From assembly GCA_013289955.1 (NCBI GenBank), contig JABCYZ010000031.1:1-64000 (forward strand): a DNA stretch of 64,000 nucleotides, written 5' to 3'. The notes under the pieces were generated by a model. It did no database searches and was not told where the DNA came from. It saw only the letters and a list, made by a program, of their open reading frames with translations. The translations under genes and the position numbers were made by a program. Shown here one piece after another: positions 24,501 to 31,069 of this stretch (position 1 is the first letter of the stretch; each line of letters opens with the position of its first letter). Origin of the DNA: Acidobacteriota bacterium. Its GTDB lineage: Bacteria > Acidobacteriota > Terriglobia > Acidiferrales > UBA7541.

Positions 24501-24972
24501 TCAACGCAACAAAGTCGTCGTGGCCGGCGTGTTTGACAGTCCCTGGAAAAATCCCTTCCTTTCCGGCTTTCAGTTGGCGCCGATTTTCACCTACAACAGC
24601 GGACACCCCTTTAACCTCCTGGCGGGAGGCGAGGTGAATGGTGACAATCACACCACCAATGAACGTCCCATCGGGGCAGGCCGTGATACCGGAATCGGTC
24701 CTGACTACATCAACCTCGACATGCGCCTGAGCTGGCAGCACAAGGTCGGCGAGCGGGCAAAATTGCAATTTACGGCCGAGAGCTTCAACATCGCCAACCA
24801 TACAAATTATGCCAGCGTGAACAATGTGGTGAGCCCGCTCTTCGGTTTAACGCCGGGATTTACTACGTTCGACGTGCACGGGAGCGCCGCCCTTTCTCCG
24901 AGCCAGCCGCTTGGCTTCACTTCCGATTTCCCGAAGCGTGAAATTCAGCTGGGCCTGCGGCTTACGTTCTAA
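21505..24972 (+). CDS. TonB-dependent receptor with carboxypeptidase-regulatory-like domain
   Basis: A 1155-residue outer-membrane transporter of the acidobacterial type. The signal peptide ends at 'AHAQG'. A carboxypeptidase-regulatory-like Ig domain follows ('GEIRGTVSDPTGATVPKATV', about 30-115). Next come a plug domain ('QSGLSFYGSNGRGNSVTVDG') and a large 22-strand-type barrel ending in Phe ('REIQLGLRLTF'). AGGAGG lies directly before the ATG at 21505. It would import a ligand using TonB energy. The ligand is not predictable; these receptors in Acidobacteria are often linked to sugars or lipids. The operator-like box upstream and a secreted hydrolase downstream suggest regulated scavenging of an ester-linked substrate. 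Confidence 0.93.
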   Translation: MRATFLVGALLSLAFLFSPNNTAHAQGVATSGEIRGTVSDPTGATVPKATVTVEDPEKGVRRTTVTETDGEYRLTGLPPSVYSVSVETAGFQKEIRKDVIVSIGQTLILDFHLQVASAMAQVEVTSELPVVETERGSQSDTLTQDFIANLPIDRRDYLTFTLLTPGVSNSTRLASDQDFRVKQTPQSGLSFYGSNGRGNSVTVDGGEANDDSGGVRLTLSQDAVQEFQVNRSNYSADLGGASGATINIVSKSGTNEVHGSLYGYFRNDAMDAADPFAITQALQPGQIFDPTQPDSVGHPTKNSLTREQFGGTVGFPIKKDKSFLFLAFEGLHQNSQSAVPILTSTDIFRPTAAQQSIINGLAAEPVTTLVTCFANMPQIPAPFCAGALNSGLTVSQSTGLSAGQTALNGFLVNSLETNGGLFNYNTREYLMSGRFDHRFSDSDQIALTYRFGHDLEENPDVQSLTGFSAGSSIHDYDNNALAAWYHQFSPTAQNETFLQFDYATLNVIPNEPGQAGLQIPGFVNNLGTNIFLPSLTIVRRYEIGDNFTLIRGHHTMKFGGAELLRGNHTESHTFFPGRFVFGSLPGSLISPELASTTVNPLQSASFGLPQVFQQGFGDPTYPYYTRPFTSLYWQDSWKIMSNFTLNYGLRYELDTQYAPLNTYKKDFGPRVSFAWDPFKDHKTVIRAGYGIYYAQIYDQIPAVDYSLGVRNANNSSVGNTTPAGQVNNLDTICGLSGAFGLFPGNGTSPCNREISIYIIPITGVPGGNPALNAPTVFQTLFAQGAITCTTPPAGSYACITPNGGAGGAGGLSQFGLNVTNSGPLSPLQVVFVDQPNFRPPYSQQAEFGIDREIAPGFSVSASYIYSHTIGLPVAIDTNLLPAPMSTVSLANGKSVSYRNWNTSAATDPLGGTEGLPCEANPFLCFVNPFIVQNNQYSSAGSAVYQAGILEIRKRFSDHFTMFGNYTYSKGFDTTTDFNSDYGPQDPTNLGADRALSEFDQRNKVVVAGVFDSPWKNPFLSGFQLAPIFTYNSGHPFNLLAGGEVNGDNHTTNERPIGAGRDTGIGPDYINLDMRLSWQHKVGERAKLQFTAESFNIANHTNYASVNNVVSPLFGLTPGFTTFDVHGSAALSPSQPLGFTSDFPKREIQLGLRLTF

Positions 24973-24992
24973 TTCCGAGGAAACCGGCCGAG

Positions 24993-25016
24993 GGCGGCAT
25001 CGGGCAGCATGCCGCC
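24993..25016 (+). terminator. GC-rich hairpin after the receptor gene
   Basis: GGCGGCAT (24993-25000) pairs perfectly with ATGCCGCC (25009-25016) around an 8-base loop, 20 bases after the receptor stop codon. No U-tract follows, so it may act as an mRNA-stabilising or attenuating hairpin between the receptor and hydrolase genes instead of a full stop. Confidence 0.4.
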
Positions 25017-25114
25017 TCTCGAGCCGGGCGTCCGAGCGGCGGGATGACGTTCCGATTTTTCTTGCCGCCGGCACCAAGTGACATTTCGAATTTTTCAGGC
25101 AGGAGGAATCTGAT

Positions 25115-26572
25115 ATGCGGCGAATATCGAGGCGGGTAGTCCTTTTCCCGGTCTTGGCAGCAATGCTTCTTTTTTCCGTTACGGACAGCACTCCGGCGCA
25201 GGTTGGCGTCACCACGCTTCCAGGAACTCTTCCGGACGGCGCAACCTACTTGATCGAGGTGCCGGCAAATTGGAATGGCACCTTGTTCCTCTATAGCCAT
25301 GGCTACGTGACGCCCGGCAGCGCGAACCCGGCGGAAGATGTCGGCGATCCCTTCACGCGATTTTTCATGCTCTCGAGCGGGTACGCGCTGGCTGGCTCTT
25401 CCTACGCCACTACCGGCTGGGCCATCCAACAAGCGCTGCCCGACCAGATCGCCGTCCTCGAGCAGTTCAAGAAAATGGTCGGACGCCCGAAACGCACCAT
25501 CGCCTGGGGACACTCCCTCGGGGGAATCATTACCGCCGGCCTCATCCAGCGCAACCCGGAAAGCTTTGACGCTGCTCTACCCATGTGTGGCGTGCTCTCG
25601 GGCGGTGTGGCTACATGGAACACGGCGCTCGATTCCGAGTTCGCATTCAAAACGCTGCTGGCGCCCGGAAGCGGCCTGCAGGTCGTTAACATTGCTAACC
25701 CCATCGCAAATCTCGACATCGCGGAGGTCGCGCTGGCGGAAGCCCAGGCTACGCCCGAAGGCCAAGCGCGGATAGCCTTGGTCGGCGCGCTGGCCGACTT
25801 GCCTGGCTGGTTCACGCCCTTGTCTCCGGAGCCTGTCCCGACCGATTTTGCCGGCCAGGAGGCAAACCAGTTTCTCTGGGATTCGCAAGTGGACTTTCCG
25901 TTCGTCTTCGCGTTTCGCGCGGAGCTTGAAGCGCGCGCCCAGGGCAATGTTTCCTGGAATACGGGAGTCGATTACCGCAGACAGCTGGATCGCTCCATTG
26001 GCCGAGACCAGGTTCGCGCGCTTTACCAGCAGGCTGGCCTGGATCTGGATGCCGACTTGAAAACGCTGAACGATACCGCTCGAATCAGCGCCGATCCCGA
26101 AGCCGTTCATTACCTCGAAAACAATATTATTTTTGATGGCCGGATCCACATTCCGGTCCTGACGCTGCATACCACCGGCGACGGACTGGTTGTGGTCGAG
26201 AACGAAAGCGCCTACAAACAAATTGTCGATGAAGCCGGAAACGGAGAGCTCTTGCGCCGCACGTTTGTCTCGCGGGCGGGTCATTGCGCTTTCACGCCGG
26301 CGGAAACCATAGCCGCCGTGGAAACACTCGTCGCCCGCCTGGATACGGGAAGATGGAAGAACGTCGATGCCAGCGACTTGAACAACGCCGCAACAGCGCT
26401 GGGGCCGGCATTTAACCTTTACGTTACGACGCAGGGCGCCGTCGTTCCCACTCCCCCGGCCTATATCGAGTTTGAACCACGTCCATATCTTCGCCCGTTT
26501 GATCAACTCACCGCAGATTGCCGTTCTGGTTTTTTTTGCGGCAATCCATTCTTGGAGTTTAACCAGCACTGA
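25115..26572 (+). CDS. Secreted alpha/beta hydrolase
   Basis: A 485-residue exported hydrolase. A signal peptide (1-29) ends at 'STPAQ'. The nucleophile elbow is 'WGHSLGG' (Ser134). A plausible acid lies in 'HTTGDGLVVVEN' and the catalytic His in 'SRAGHCAFTPAE', giving a complete triad order. The oxyanion region 'LFLYSHGYVTPG' is near the N-terminus. The fold resembles large bacterial extracellular esterases or peptidases of the prolyl-tripeptidyl type. AGGAGG precedes the ATG. It follows the TonB-dependent receptor by 142 bases on the same strand, so it may release the compound that the receptor imports. Substrate not predictable. Confidence 0.8.
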   Translation: MRRISRRVVLFPVLAAMLLFSVTDSTPAQVGVTTLPGTLPDGATYLIEVPANWNGTLFLYSHGYVTPGSANPAEDVGDPFTRFFMLSSGYALAGSSYATTGWAIQQALPDQIAVLEQFKKMVGRPKRTIAWGHSLGGIITAGLIQRNPESFDAALPMCGVLSGGVATWNTALDSEFAFKTLLAPGSGLQVVNIANPIANLDIAEVALAEAQATPEGQARIALVGALADLPGWFTPLSPEPVPTDFAGQEANQFLWDSQVDFPFVFAFRAELEARAQGNVSWNTGVDYRRQLDRSIGRDQVRALYQQAGLDLDADLKTLNDTARISADPEAVHYLENNIIFDGRIHIPVLTLHTTGDGLVVVENESAYKQIVDEAGNGELLRRTFVSRAGHCAFTPAETIAAVETLVARLDTGRWKNVDASDLNNAATALGPAFNLYVTTQGAVVPTPPAYIEFEPRPYLRPFDQLTADCRSGFFCGNPFLEFNQH

Positions 26573-26680
26573 ACGGATCCGCCCGGTTGCGCGCGAGGTT
26601 TCGCTTCCCGGAAGCCTCGGCCTGTTCGGGCCGGAAAGCGGCGCCCGCTCTCCCCGGGCCAAAGAGAAGGAGCCTCACCC

Positions 26681-27868
26681 ATGGATTTGAACTTGACCGC
26701 CGACGAACTGGCCTTTCGCGACGAACTCCGCGCCTGGCTTGCTTCCCACCTGCCCAGGGACTGGGACCAGTGGCGCGAAAAGCCCATGGATGAATCGTTT
26801 CCCTACCTCCGCGACTGGCAGCGAAAGCTGCAGGAAGGCCGTTGGGCCGCGGTTTCCTGGCCGAAAGAATATGGCGGCCGCAGCGCCACGCTGATGCAGC
26901 AAGCGATCTTCTGGGAAGAGATGGCCCGCTTCGAGGCTCCGCCCATGGCCAACTCGCTGGGCTTGGGGCTCATCGGCCCAACGATCATCGCCTACGGCAC
27001 GGAAGCGCAGAAAAAACGCTACATACCGAAAATTCTCAGCGCCGAAGAAATCTGGTGCCAGGGCTTCTCCGAGCCGAATGCCGGTTCCGATCTGGCGGGA
27101 TTGCAGACGGAAGCGCGCCTCGACGGCGATCACTACATTGTGAACGGCCAGAAAGTCTGGACCAGTTACGGGTGGGTTGGCAACTGGTGCGAACTCGTCG
27201 TTCGCACCGACACGAGCGCGCCGAAACACAAAGGTCTTACTGTTCTGCTTGTGGACATGAAATCACCCGGCGTCGAAGTTCGTCCCTTGCGCCAGATGAC
27301 CGGCGAATCCGAATTCAACGAGTTGTTCTTCCGCGATGTCCGCGTTCCCGCTGAAAATACGCTCGGGGCGGTAAATGACGGCTGGAATGTAGCCGTAAGC
27401 ACGCTGATGTACGAGCGGGGCTCTTACGGCGCGCGCCTGCATCTTGTTTTCAAGCGCTACATCACGCGGCTCATCGAACTCGCGCGCACCATCCAGCGCA
27501 ACGGACGCCCCGCCTCGGAAGACCCGATCATCCGGCAGAAGCTCGCGCAATGCAGCGCCGAGATCGAAATCATGCGCTTCAACCAGATGCGCGCCTTCAG
27601 CCGCATCACCGCCACCGGTGTTCCCGGCCCCGAAGGCTCCATCCAGAAAATATTCTGGAGCGAACTCAACCAGCGCCTCCAGCAAATCGCCCAGGAAATT
27701 CTCGGTTCCTTCGGCCAGCTCATGGCAGGCGATGCCCACGCCGTCGACAAGGGGCTCTGGTCCTACGCCTACCTGCGTACTCGCGGAAATACCATCGAGG
27801 CTGGCACCTCCGAAGTCCAGCGTAACATCATCGGCCATTTCGTTCTCGGCTTGCCCCGAAGCTACTAG
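26681..27868 (+). CDS. Acyl-CoA dehydrogenase, catalytic-type subunit
   Basis: A 395-residue FAD enzyme that introduces a 2,3 double bond into acyl-CoA. Family signatures: 'WCQGFSEPNAGSDLA' (FAD/substrate contact), 'YIVNGQKVWTSYG', and the C-terminal 'IEAGTSEVQRNIIG', where the Glu sits at the position of the catalytic base in medium-chain enzymes. An AGGAG site precedes the ATG. A second acyl-CoA dehydrogenase gene starts 33 bases after it, the arrangement seen for heteromeric alpha2beta2 enzymes acting on bulky (steroid side-chain-like) acyl-CoAs. I infer it works with that partner. Confidence 0.88.
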   Translation: MDLNLTADELAFRDELRAWLASHLPRDWDQWREKPMDESFPYLRDWQRKLQEGRWAAVSWPKEYGGRSATLMQQAIFWEEMARFEAPPMANSLGLGLIGPTIIAYGTEAQKKRYIPKILSAEEIWCQGFSEPNAGSDLAGLQTEARLDGDHYIVNGQKVWTSYGWVGNWCELVVRTDTSAPKHKGLTVLLVDMKSPGVEVRPLRQMTGESEFNELFFRDVRVPAENTLGAVNDGWNVAVSTLMYERGSYGARLHLVFKRYITRLIELARTIQRNGRPASEDPIIRQKLAQCSAEIEIMRFNQMRAFSRITATGVPGPEGSIQKIFWSELNQRLQQIAQEILGSFGQLMAGDAHAVDKGLWSYAYLRTRGNTIEAGTSEVQRNIIGHFVLGLPRSY

Positions 27869-27901
27869 CTTCATAAGCGGAATCGAAAAAAAGGATACGA
27901 C

Positions 27902-29005
27902 ATGCAATTCGGTCTCAGCGAAAGCCAGGAATTTCTGAAAGACAGCGCCCGCAAATTTTTCGCCGGCGAATGCCCCAGCTCCGAAATGCGGCGCCTCATC
28001 GAAACGGATACGGCCTATGACGCCGTCCTTTGGTCAAAACTCACGGAGCAGGGCTATACGGGGATCATTTTTCCCGAAGAATATGGCGGCGTTGGCCTCG
28101 GCAAGGTCGAGCTCATGCTGCTGATGGAAGAAGCCGGCCGCGCCCTCTTGCCAGGACCGTTTTTCTCGACCGTCGCTCTTGCAGGCTCTGTCCTGGACGC
28201 CGTCGCCTCCCCGGTCCAGAAAATGCAATATCTTGCCCCCATTTGCCGCGGCAGCGCCCGCGCCACCGTAGCCATACTCGAAGCGAACGTCAGCTGGAAC
28301 CCCGGCGACATTCAGCTGTCGGCCACCGGCGGAAAACTCAGGGGCGAAAAACTTTTCGTCTCGGATGCCGCCGTTGCCGATTTTCTCCTCGTTGTGGCCC
28401 GCAACGGCGTCTTCGCGGTCCATGCCAAAGCGGAGGGCCTGAAAATATCGCCGATGCAGGGAATGGATCTGACGCGCAAACTCTACTCCGTCGAATTTCG
28501 CGATACTCCCGCGGAGACCATCGCCTCCGGAAAGGATCTCGCGCGCGCTTTCGATGTCGTCACTGCCGCCCTGGCCGCGGAACTCGTCGGCGGCATGCAG
28601 CGCACGCTCGATATCACCGTAGAATACGCCAAGACCCGCAAACAGTTCGGCAAGCCCATCGGAATGTTTCAGGCCGTGCAGCATCAGTGCGCGGACATGT
28701 ATCTCGAAACCGAAAGCTCCCGTTCCGCCGTGTATTACGCCGGCTGGGCGCTCGAAGAGAACTCGCCCGACGCAGCGACGGCTGTCTCCATTGCAAAAAT
28801 GTATGCCAGCGACGCCGCTCGCACCGTCGGCAACCGCGGCATCCAGATCCACGGCGGCATGGGCTTCACCTGGGAAAACGACGTTCATCTCTACTACCGC
28901 CGCGCAAAGGCATCAGAAACGGCATTCGGCGACGCCACCTTTCATCGCGAGCGCATCGCGTCTCTGGTGATTGATTCCGCCGGCGTCTCCCGGAAATCCG
29001 CATAG
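27902..29005 (+). CDS. Acyl-CoA dehydrogenase, second subunit
   Basis: A 367-residue acyl-CoA dehydrogenase. The N-terminal domain ('FGLSESQEFLKDSARKFF'), the flavin-contact segment 'TRKQFGKPIGMFQAVQH' and the C-terminal 'GNRGIQIHGGMGFTWE' are clear. The usual C-terminal segment carrying the catalytic Glu (E-G-T-x-x-Q-x) is missing; the chain ends 'FHRERIASLVI'. Paired with the adjacent gene, this fits the non-catalytic partner of a heteromeric enzyme, though some enzymes place the base elsewhere. AAGGA lies six bases before the ATG. Confidence 0.87.
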   Translation: MQFGLSESQEFLKDSARKFFAGECPSSEMRRLIETDTAYDAVLWSKLTEQGYTGIIFPEEYGGVGLGKVELMLLMEEAGRALLPGPFFSTVALAGSVLDAVASPVQKMQYLAPICRGSARATVAILEANVSWNPGDIQLSATGGKLRGEKLFVSDAAVADFLLVVARNGVFAVHAKAEGLKISPMQGMDLTRKLYSVEFRDTPAETIASGKDLARAFDVVTAALAAELVGGMQRTLDITVEYAKTRKQFGKPIGMFQAVQHQCADMYLETESSRSAVYYAGWALEENSPDAATAVSIAKMYASDAARTVGNRGIQIHGGMGFTWENDVHLYYRRAKASETAFGDATFHRERIASLVIDSAGVSRKSA

Positions 29006-29028
29006 CATAAACCCGGCGAATGGCGCCG

Positions 29029-29616
29029 CTACCGCACTGCCACATACAAATCGACCACCGCATCCACCGGATTCTGGGCTCGCTGATCGTACAACTCGTA
29101 ATCCGACTTGTAAGTCCGATCGCCGCCCAGCGAGTTCTTCGGCGTGCTCCAGACTCTCTGCCACATCTCGACGACAACTTTCTGCACCGCCCCTCTTTCA
29201 GACGTGAACACCGCATATCGTCCGGCAGGCACATTCTTCGCGACCATCCCCGCCGGCACGCTATCCACTTTCGTCACACGCGCCCCCAGCACGTAGGTAT
29301 ACTCCCCGTCCTTGTCGCTCGCATACTCGGTGTACAAGGCCACGATGTTTGCGTCCGCCCTATTCGGAATCGCCGCCAGGACGCCTTCCTTGAATAACCG
29401 CTCCCACTGTTTGCCGATTGGCCGCTCCGGCGTCATTTGCTCGGCGTTGCTCGTCCGCACGGCGATGCCCACCATGGCAAATCCTTCCTGCTCGACAGCC
29501 CGCGGGTTCGCGTCCGCTCCCTTCTTCGTTTCAGGGGTCGCCACGATACAACAAATAATCACGGCCGCTGCAATCCCGGTCAAACACATCGCACCTCGAA
29601 CTATCCCTCGCATCAT
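29029..29616 (-). CDS. Exported GyrI-like effector-binding domain protein
   Basis: A 195-residue protein with an N-terminal hydrophobic segment (4-27, containing two adjacent Cys) and a GyrI-like/AraC effector-binding domain of the integron-associated (Cass2) type from about residue 45. Signatures: 'GIAVRTSNAEQ', 'ALYTEYASDKDGEYTYVLGA' and 'VPAGRYAVFTSERG'. Such domains bind cationic or hydrophobic small molecules and are normally cytoplasmic; export or lipid anchoring is unusual. The start is one of two ATGs after GGGAGGG. A perfect 15-base hairpin overlaps the leader. Confidence 0.78.
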   Translation of the reverse strand: MMRGIVRGAMCLTGIAAAVIICCIVATPETKKGADANPRAVEQEGFAMVGIAVRTSNAEQMTPERPIGKQWERLFKEGVLAAIPNRADANIVALYTEYASDKDGEYTYVLGARVTKVDSVPAGMVAKNVPAGRYAVFTSERGAVQKVVVEMWQRVWSTPKNSLGGDRTYKSDYELYDQRAQNPVDAVVDLYVAVR

Positions 29617-29625
29617 CGGACCCTC

Positions 29626-29640
29626 CCACCGTATCGGTGG
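29626..29640 (-). promoter_or_regulatory. Perfect hairpin adjoining the ribosome-binding site
   Basis: CCACCG (29626-29631), TAT, CGGTGG (29635-29640) form a 6-base perfect stem. On the minus strand the stem runs into the GGGAGGG ribosome-binding site of the effector-binding protein gene, so it could mask translation. Confidence 0.35.
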
Positions 29641-29823
29641 TGCCTCATTTCAGGGCTTCCCCCGATCGTTCTTAATACGCCGTCTCTAGGTAGTCCCGGA
29701 TTTTATCCTTTCGCTAGAAGAATTCCATGGGCTTAATCTGACACTCCACGCTGGCGCCCTTTGAAGAAGGATAGAGCTATGATGAAAGTGTGCGGTTCCG
29801 AGGGAACGCACGAGGGTACGACC

Positions 29824-30876
29824 ATGCGAACAATAAGTCTATTCTTCGCGAGCTTGCTCATCGCCAGCTCTCTTCCGGCCCAGGACAAGCCCGCCGACAC
29901 CTCAATGGACATGGACCATATGCAGCACGGTGGTTTCATGCAAGGGGGCATGCACCACGCCATGGCCAAAGGCGTGAAGCTTGAGCAGAAGATCGATGGC
30001 CACACCATCGTCGTGCGCATCGGCCCGATGAACTTGCCCGCGCACACCAGTCACATGAAGATGCCGCAGCCTGCCGATCTGGTCTGGCAAATCCCTGTCG
30101 ACGGCTGGCTGCTCGGGTATTCTCCAAAGCTGGTCGACGCCGGCGGCAACGAAGTCCCTGGCCGCGTCCTTCATCACACGGCCTTCTGGAACGAGAACCG
30201 CGCCGATTTTCTCTGCCCCAACAAGGAGGAACACATTTTCGGCGCCGGTGGAGAGCTAACCAACTGGGCCGAAGTTCCCGGTTACGGCTATCGCGTAGAG
30301 ATGGGCGACAAAATCCGCATCGAGACGATGGTCCACAATCCCACGGACACTTCCTTTGACAAGGTGTATCTCGAAGTGACCATTCCGTATCAGCAAGCGG
30401 GCGGCGGCACACAGCTGAAAAGTGTCTACCCCACCTGGATGGACGTAAAATCCTGCGGAAATTCCGCCTATGACCTGCCCGCCGGCAAAAGCGAACAAAC
30501 CGGAACCGTCACTGTGAACTATCCCGGCGTTCTGCTGGGCGTTGGCGGTCACATGCACGACTACGCGAAACAACTCACGCTGGAAGACGCCACGCGCAAG
30601 GAAACGGTGGCTACGCTTGAGGCCAAAGTCGACGACCGCGGCGAACTCCTCAGCATGCCAACGGTGCTGTTCCTCGATCGCGGCGGCTACAAGTTTGCCG
30701 CCGGCGATCTTCTCAGGGTTTCTGCGACTTACGACAACACGAGCGGCAAACTCCTGCGTGACGGCGCCATGGGAATCGTCGTGGGCTATTTCGTCCCCGC
30801 CGATGACACCGCCATGAGCGCGCTGCGCCGCAAACCCGCCGCTCACCCCATGCCGGGCATGTCCCACGATCTATAG
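29824..30876 (+). CDS. Secreted PHM-like (copper type II) protein with Met/His-rich head
   Basis: A 350-residue exported protein. The signal peptide ends near 'SSLPAQ'. Residues 28-47 are almost all Met, His, Gly and Asp, a likely copper-binding stretch. Two beta domains follow with histidine motifs like those of peptidylglycine hydroxylating monooxygenase: 'VLHHTAFWNEN' (about 116) and 'GVGGHMHDYAKQ' (His-Met-His, about 243). These are the sites that bind the two coppers in that fold. Whether it is an oxygenase or a copper carrier cannot be decided from sequence. I start at the ATG 29824, where the signal peptide begins. It is transcribed alone and followed by two palindromes. Confidence 0.68.
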   Translation: MRTISLFFASLLIASSLPAQDKPADTSMDMDHMQHGGFMQGGMHHAMAKGVKLEQKIDGHTIVVRIGPMNLPAHTSHMKMPQPADLVWQIPVDGWLLGYSPKLVDAGGNEVPGRVLHHTAFWNENRADFLCPNKEEHIFGAGGELTNWAEVPGYGYRVEMGDKIRIETMVHNPTDTSFDKVYLEVTIPYQQAGGGTQLKSVYPTWMDVKSCGNSAYDLPAGKSEQTGTVTVNYPGVLLGVGGHMHDYAKQLTLEDATRKETVATLEAKVDDRGELLSMPTVLFLDRGGYKFAAGDLLRVSATYDNTSGKLLRDGAMGIVVGYFVPADDTAMSALRRKPAAHPMPGMSHDL

Positions 30877-30896
30877 CGGACGCCTCTCTTTCCCTA

Positions 30897-30938
30897 AAGT
30901 GTCGCTGACACTTCGTCCGTCGAGTGAAAATTTTTCAC
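30897..30938. terminator. Two consecutive perfect palindromes
   Basis: AAGTGTC-GCT-GACACTT (30897-30913) is a 7-base hairpin 20 bases after the PHM-like gene. GTGAAAA-T-TTTTCAC (30924-30938) follows ten bases later. The first looks like a terminator stem without U-tract; the second is AT-rich and could complete termination or be an operator for the next gene. Confidence 0.45.
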
Positions 30939-31069
30939 GATCCCGCATGAGACTTATCCTGCGGCAGGCAGTCTATTGTTTCGAGTTGCGCCCCGACACC
31001 TCCGAACGCTCAAGTACATGTACAATGCCGTCGGCTCGCAATTCCTGACTGAGACTTGGGGAGCAATTC

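Noticed and set aside
23263..24801. 512-residue minus-strand open frame inside the TonB-dependent receptor gene
   Set aside because: Antisense shadow; the plus-strand receptor is clearly the real gene.
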